DNA of 64,000 nt from Planctomycetota bacterium (GTDB lineage Bacteria > Planctomycetota > UBA1135 > GCA-002686595), in assembly GCA_002683825.1 (NCBI GenBank), contig NYUD01000031.1, forward strand, positions 1-64,000, read 5' to 3'. Under the pieces are notes generated by a model. The model saw only the letters and a list, made by a program, of their open reading frames with translations, was not told the DNA's origin and did no database searches. The number at the start of each line of letters is the position of its first letter. Positions within the stretch are counted from its first letter, which is position 1. A program made the translations under genes and the position numbers. Shown one piece after another: positions 60,048 to 64,000 of this stretch.

Positions 60048-60053
60048 CGAATC

Positions 60054-60803
60054 ATGAGCCGACAAGTCAAAAAGAATGGTGGGAAGGCGCCCTCCCACAC
60101 GGTCGAACCGCAACGCTTTCGTCTCTTGAAACGCCGACTGAACCAGGCGATCCCCGAGCCGCGTTGTGAGCTGGATCACCAAGACGCCTGGCAGCTTCTG
60201 ATCGCAACGATTCTCTCCGCCCAAAGCACCGACAAGAAGGTCAATGAAGTCGCGCCGAAGCTCTTCCGCCTGCACCCGACGCCGGCCTCGCTGGCGCAAG
60301 CGCCGCCCGGCGAGATCGAGAGCTTGGTCAAGAGTACAGGGTTCTTCCGCAACAAGACCAGGTCGATCCAGGGGGCCAGCCAACTCATCGTGGAGAAACA
60401 CGGTGGCGAAGTGCCGCAAACGCTGAAAGAGCTCGTCGAGCTTCCGGGAGTGGCGCGCAAGACGGCCAACGTCGTGCTGGGAACGGTGTTCCGCATCCCC
60501 ACCGGGATCGTCGTCGATACCCACGCGGGCCGTGTTGCGCGCCGACTGGAGCTAACACGAGAAACCGATCCCCAGAAGGTCGAACGCGACCTGTGCGGGC
60601 TCTTCCCCAGGAAGGAATGGGTGGATGCCGGACACAGGCTGGTGCTTCACGGTCGCTACGTCTGCCAGGCGCGCGCGCCCCGCTGCGGAGAATGTCCTCT
60701 GAACGAGGGCTGCCCAGCGCGCGAGGTCGAGGCGAACGCGACGGTGAAGGCCCGTACGGGATGGGAAAAGGCGCTCGTGGAATCCCGCGGTCAGCAATTG
60801 TAG
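60054..60803 (+). CDS. nth: Endonuclease III
   Basis: The 249-residue protein is a DNA glycosylase/AP lyase for oxidised pyrimidines. The helix-hairpin-helix motif is LPGVARKTANVVLGT with the catalytic Lys, followed by IVVDTHAGRVARRL with the catalytic Asp. The [4Fe-4S] cluster motif Cys-x6-Cys-x2-Cys-x5-Cys is VCQARAPRCGECPLNEGC. The length is normal apart from about 20 extra residues at the N terminus and 15 at the C terminus. Confidence 0.95.
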   Translation: MSRQVKKNGGKAPSHTVEPQRFRLLKRRLNQAIPEPRCELDHQDAWQLLIATILSAQSTDKKVNEVAPKLFRLHPTPASLAQAPPGEIESLVKSTGFFRNKTRSIQGASQLIVEKHGGEVPQTLKELVELPGVARKTANVVLGTVFRIPTGIVVDTHAGRVARRLELTRETDPQKVERDLCGLFPRKEWVDAGHRLVLHGRYVCQARAPRCGECPLNEGCPAREVEANATVKARTGWEKALVESRGQQL

Positions 60804-60813
60804 GGTGAGTGGG

Positions 60814-61341
60814 ATGAAACGCCTCTTCGGCCTCTTCTTTGTACTCATCGCCTCCGCCGGTTGCGCCGCATCCCCGCAAGGGTGGGGCACCGAACTGCAA
60901 CTCTATCCCTCAGGCCTGATCGTTGCGGGACACACTCGCTACAGCATTTCGCAGGACGAATCTCTGTTCCTTCGCGCCGGCTACAACTTCACCGACCGCG
61001 GGAACTCCGGAAAACACGAGGACGAGGAGGGCGGTGGCCCCGGCCTCGGCGTCGGGTATCGACGCAACCTCGCCGGCGATGGGGCGCAGGGGTGGCTCTA
61101 CGGCGCCCGAGTCGATCTCTTTTTCCTCGATATCGACTGGAAAGACACCGGATCGCAGGGATCGAGCGACGTGATCGTGCTGCAACCCGCGGTCGAAGGG
61201 GGTTACGGCTGGAACCTCGCCTCCGGGCGCATCGAATTGACCCTGTCCGCAGGCGCCGAAATCAACATCGACACGAACGGAGAGGACGTCGGGGAGGGTG
61301 CCATCGGACTCCTCGGTGTGACCTACCTCTTCGGAAGGTGA
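60814..61341 (+). CDS. Small lipoprotein with beta-barrel-like body
   Basis: From the ATG at 60814 (MKRLFGLFFVLIASAGC) the product has 175 residues with a lipobox SAGC. An earlier GTG at 60805 is possible. The rest has alternating short strands with Gly/Tyr/Phe ends (FLRAGYNFTDRGN, GARVDLFFLDIDW, LTLSAGAEIN, IGLLGVTYLFGR), like outer-membrane beta-barrel sequences. The final Phe-Gly-Arg is not the classical C-terminal Phe. Function is unknown. Confidence 0.65.
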   Translation: MKRLFGLFFVLIASAGCAASPQGWGTELQLYPSGLIVAGHTRYSISQDESLFLRAGYNFTDRGNSGKHEDEEGGGPGLGVGYRRNLAGDGAQGWLYGARVDLFFLDIDWKDTGSQGSSDVIVLQPAVEGGYGWNLASGRIELTLSAGAEINIDTNGEDVGEGAIGLLGVTYLFGR

Positions 61342-61584
61342 CGAGGGGTCGGAACGAGAGCGTGGAGACCGAGTCTCTTTGGACGCGACTCGGCGGCGGA
61401 TTCCAGCCGGGAGCATCTGCGTCACGCATCGACCGGGCGGTCTTCACGCTCGAACACGGCTCACCTGCAAGAATCCCGTTCGCCGCGAGAAAGGGATCGC
61501 TGTATTTTCTAGAGACGGCGTACGCGCGGGGACGCTGAAGCGACGCTTCCGTCCCCTGCCAAAACCCTCCTGGAAGATCCGCCC

Positions 61585-63270
61585 ATGGGAACCATCCTGT
61601 CCACCTCCCTGACGTTCCTCGTTCTCGCAGTTCCCACGGCTAGCGCCCAGGTAGAACTAGCGGGCTCCTGGGAGGGGGCCATCAGCGATGGGACGCGGTC
61701 GGTGAGAACCGTCCTGCACCTGTCTCCCGACGATGAGGGTCGACTGGTGGGAACGGTCGACAGCCCCGAGCAGAACGCCTTCGGCCTGGGGCTCTCCGAG
61801 GTGGCCTTCGCGGAGGGTGCGCTCTCCTTCCGGGTGCCGGACACGAACGGAGCGTGGACGGGGAAACTCGACTCCGAAAGCGGCCTGCTGATCGGGATCT
61901 GGAAGCAGCGCGGCGCGGACCTCGAGCTCGTTCTCGAAAGGATCGACGTCGACCCTCTCGTCGGAACGTGGTCGGGGAAGGGCGACTTCGGTCCGATCGA
62001 GCTACGGATCGTCTTCCATGTCGGTACGCGCGCCGACGGCTCGTTCGGAGCCAGCATGGTCAGCCCCGATCAGTCGCCCGCGTACGTCCCGGTCACCTCG
62101 GTGTCCGTCGGCGAGGACGGCACCCTGAGTTTGGAAGTATCGACCATCAGCGCGCGCTACGAAGGCCGCCCGAACGCCGAATGCACACGGATCGAAGGAC
62201 ACCTCCTCCAGGGAGGCGGGAAGTTCAAGCTGAACCTCGAGAAGATCGGAGGAGTCGCCGCTCCCGCGCGACCGCAGACCCCCACGCCGCCCTTCCTCTA
62301 CCGCGAAGAGCAGGTGACCTACACCAACGAGGCGGCGGGCAACCGCCTGGCGGGTACGCTGACCCTGCCGCAGGAAAACGGACCGTTCCCGGCCGTGCTC
62401 TTGATCTCCGGTTCGGGCCAGCAGGACCGCAACGAGGAGATCTTCGGGCACAAGCCCTTCCACGTCATCGCCGATCATCTCACGCGCAACGGGATCGCCG
62501 TCCTGCGTGTGGACGACCGCGGCATCGGCGGCTCGACCGGCGACGTGCTCGAGGCCACCTCAGCGGACTTCGCCTCCGACGCCGAAGCCGGCGTCACATA
62601 CTTGCGCACCCGAAACGACATTCGCGCCGGCGCCATCGGGTTGGTGGGGCACAGCGAGGGCGGCATGATCGGACCGATGGTCGCAGTGGAGCGGGACGAC
62701 ATAGCTTTTCTCGTTCTGCTCGCCGGCGTCGGAATCCCGGGAGACGAACTGCTCTATCGACAAGCCGCTCTGCTCGCCCGCGCCGGCGGCGCGGGCGAAG
62801 CTCTGGTGGCAGCCAACCGCAAGATGCAGGAAGAGCTCTTCCAACTCCTGCGCGAGGAGTTCGACCGCCGGAAGGTGCGCAACAAGTCCAAGGAGATCCT
62901 CACGCGCCACCTCGGCGATACGGCCAACGCCCAGCTGCCGTCGGTTACGTCCGCCTGGTTCCAGTACTTCGTGAACTACGATCCCGCGCCCATCCTGGAG
63001 CAGGTCGCGTGCCCCGTACTGGCTCTCAACGGCTCCAAGGACCTGCAGGTGCCCGCCAGGGAAAACCTCGAGGCCATCGCCGCAGCGCTCGAGGCGGGCG
63101 GGAACAAGGACGTCGAAACAAAGGAGTACGCCGGACTGAACCACCTCTTCCAGCACTGCGAGAAGGGCACCGTGGGCGAGTACGCCACGATCGAGGAAAC
63201 CTTCGCACCCGAGGTACTGGAGGACATGGCGACATGGATTGAAAGACAGGCCTCACACCATGACCGATGA
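61585..63270 (+). CDS. Secreted alpha/beta hydrolase with N-terminal beta domain
   Basis: The 561-residue protein has a signal peptide (MGTILSTSLTFLVLAVPTASAQ). Residues about 25-210 form two similar lipocalin-like beta segments (LAGSWEGAISDGTRSVRTVL and LVGTWSGKGDFGPIELRIVF). The C-terminal hydrolase has GNRLAGTLTLP, ISGSGQQDRNE, the nucleophile elbow GHSEGGMIG, CPVLALNGSKDLQVP and YAGLNHLFQ, giving Ser, Asp and His. The layout is that of bacterial 'alpha/beta fold hydrolase' proteins with unknown esterase or peptidase substrates. The 240-bp gap before it shows nothing. Confidence 0.85.
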   Translation: MGTILSTSLTFLVLAVPTASAQVELAGSWEGAISDGTRSVRTVLHLSPDDEGRLVGTVDSPEQNAFGLGLSEVAFAEGALSFRVPDTNGAWTGKLDSESGLLIGIWKQRGADLELVLERIDVDPLVGTWSGKGDFGPIELRIVFHVGTRADGSFGASMVSPDQSPAYVPVTSVSVGEDGTLSLEVSTISARYEGRPNAECTRIEGHLLQGGGKFKLNLEKIGGVAAPARPQTPTPPFLYREEQVTYTNEAAGNRLAGTLTLPQENGPFPAVLLISGSGQQDRNEEIFGHKPFHVIADHLTRNGIAVLRVDDRGIGGSTGDVLEATSADFASDAEAGVTYLRTRNDIRAGAIGLVGHSEGGMIGPMVAVERDDIAFLVLLAGVGIPGDELLYRQAALLARAGGAGEALVAANRKMQEELFQLLREEFDRRKVRNKSKEILTRHLGDTANAQLPSVTSAWFQYFVNYDPAPILEQVACPVLALNGSKDLQVPARENLEAIAAALEAGGNKDVETKEYAGLNHLFQHCEKGTVGEYATIEETFAPEVLEDMATWIERQASHHDR

Positions 63271-63439
63271 ACGCGAGCGATGCACGATAGGGGCCGCTGG
63301 ACAACGGCTTCCTGCTCGGACGTACCCGCTGCGCCGGCGCGCCAAGGCCTGGAATAACCGATTTGTAACGCTTGTCCGCGTCCCGGCGAGCCGATGATGG
63401 AGAGTCGGACCGTCCCCTCCGCCTCTCTTGATCCAGTAC

Positions 63440-63667
63440 ATGAATTTTTTCTACAGAAGCCGGATTCTGCTCGTGGCCGTCGCCGGCGCCTTCAGCTCCG
63501 CCTGCAACACGGTCGAGTTCTACGAAATGGGCGCCTTCACCCACCCCGTCATGGAGTGGAGGCAGGATCGAGCCAATACGCACTTGAAGCAGAAATGTGT
63601 CTATTCGACCGAAGGCTCGGCGGGCGGCATCGGGAGCAGTTCCGGCGGAGGCTGTGGGTGTTATTGA
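63440..63667 (+). CDS. DUF4266-like small lipoprotein with GGGCGC end
   Basis: From the ATG at 63440 the product has 75 residues, with a lipobox SSAC. The mature part matches the DUF4266 layout: VEFYEMGAFTHPVMEW, then VYSTEGSAGGIG and a C-terminal GGGCGCY. This tail with two Cys among Gly residues suggests metal binding or modification, which is inference. The next gene starts in its stop (TTGA at 63664). DUF4266 and DUF3570 genes are commonly adjacent. Confidence 0.75.
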   Translation: MNFFYRSRILLVAVAGAFSSACNTVEFYEMGAFTHPVMEWRQDRANTHLKQKCVYSTEGSAGGIGSSSGGGCGCY

Positions 63668-64000
63668 ACTCCAGCCTGTGGCTCGGAGCTCTCCTTCTTT
63701 GTCTTTCCCTGCCCGCCTTCGCCCGGCAAGAACTCCAAGGAGCGGACGGGACGATTCCTACAGGTTCCTTGTTACCTGAGATGGAGCCGGGGTCGAAGTC
63801 GGTGACCTTTCAGATCGGCTTCTACAACCAGCCCGATGGCCCGGGGGATGGCAACCCGTTTCTCGACGAAGCACTCACCGTCATCGAGCCGATTTTGATC
63901 TTCGACCACGACGTCTCGGAGGACTTCGGGTATTCGATCGATCTGAACTACGACTTCGTTTCCAGCGCTTCGATCGACCGGCTCAGCAATTTTCCAGAAC
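63664..64000 (+). CDS. DUF3570-like secreted protein, cut by the window edge
   Basis: A TTG at 63664 overlapping the previous stop opens a frame that stays open to the window end (112 codons). It begins with a signal peptide (LNSSLWLGALLLCLSLPAFA), followed by a beta-rich segment with FLDEALTVIEPILIFDHDVS, then EDFGYSIDLNYDFVSSAS. This matches the N-terminal region of DUF3570 outer-membrane-like proteins. The C-terminal part is outside the window. Confidence 0.7.
   Translation, partial: MNSSLWLGALLLCLSLPAFARQELQGADGTIPTGSLLPEMEPGSKSVTFQIGFYNQPDGPGDGNPFLDEALTVIEPILIFDHDVSEDFGYSIDLNYDFVSSASIDRLSNFPE

Noticed and set aside
61854-63242. 462-codon plus-strand open frame
   Set aside because: Out-of-frame shadow of the alpha/beta hydrolase gene, extremely rich in Arg.

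Overview
The window is a GC-rich bacterial chromosome segment, 64 kb, almost wholly protein coding. It most resembles Planctomycetota. The signs are a PVC-type beta-propeller 'membrane-bound dehydrogenase' protein with HEAT-like repeats, six sulfatase-superfamily proteins, many secreted propeller/VCBS/BNR proteins, many lipoproteins, frequent GTG and TTG starts and few strong Shine-Dalgarno sites. Phylum is inferred from protein style alone. No rRNA, tRNA, CRISPR array, insertion sequence or integrase was recognised.

Layout. 1-750: six copies of a 13-bp tandem repeat, then a run of adjacent hairpins that may be a structured RNA. 750-2846: dynamin-like GTPase. 7113-2909 (minus): small TPR-like protein, CutC, and a membrane spermidine-synthase-like protein with TPRs. 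7373-8146: two small proteins. 10618-8363 (minus): propeller/HEAT protein. 11214-13217: secreted protein with an EF-hand-like loop. 15609-13375 (minus): HTTM membrane protein. 15745-17709: S9 peptidase lipoprotein. 18448-17729 (minus): predicted lipoprotein methyltransferase. 20844-18530 (minus): UspA-like protein coupled to an ion permease. 20931-27714: tightly coupled operon of secreted propeller, GNAT, membrane sulfatase-like enzyme, polysaccharide deacetylase and FemAB-like transferase, plausibly for an extracellular glycan. 34799-28360 (minus): 2-oxoglutarate dehydrogenase E1 fused to an E2 catalytic domain, then PepN.

34938-41135: three paralogous sulfatase-like TPR lipoproteins with an orphan DNA methyltransferase between the second and third, joined by ATGA overlaps; this is the most unusual block. 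It continues on the same strand with moaA, nrdA-nrdB (with a candidate NrdR box), a VCBS-repeat protein, a small protein, a methyltransferase and a DUF4404-like protein. 50281-48971 (minus): another sulfatase-like lipoprotein. 50372-55742: second membrane spermidine-synthase-like protein, SGNH hydrolase and the only canonical formylglycine sulfatase here. 59532-55792 (minus): methyltransferase, BNR/sialidase-like protein and a secreted unknown. 59601-63270: YkgJ-type Cys-cluster protein, endonuclease III, small lipoprotein, alpha/beta hydrolase. 63440-64000: DUF4266-like lipoprotein and the start of a DUF3570-like protein cut by the window edge.

Themes: surface/extracytoplasmic hydrolysis and glycan chemistry (alkaline-phosphatase-superfamily enzymes, deacetylase, sialidase-like, S9 peptidase), interleaved with housekeeping genes (TCA cycle, dNTP synthesis, molybdopterin, base-excision repair).
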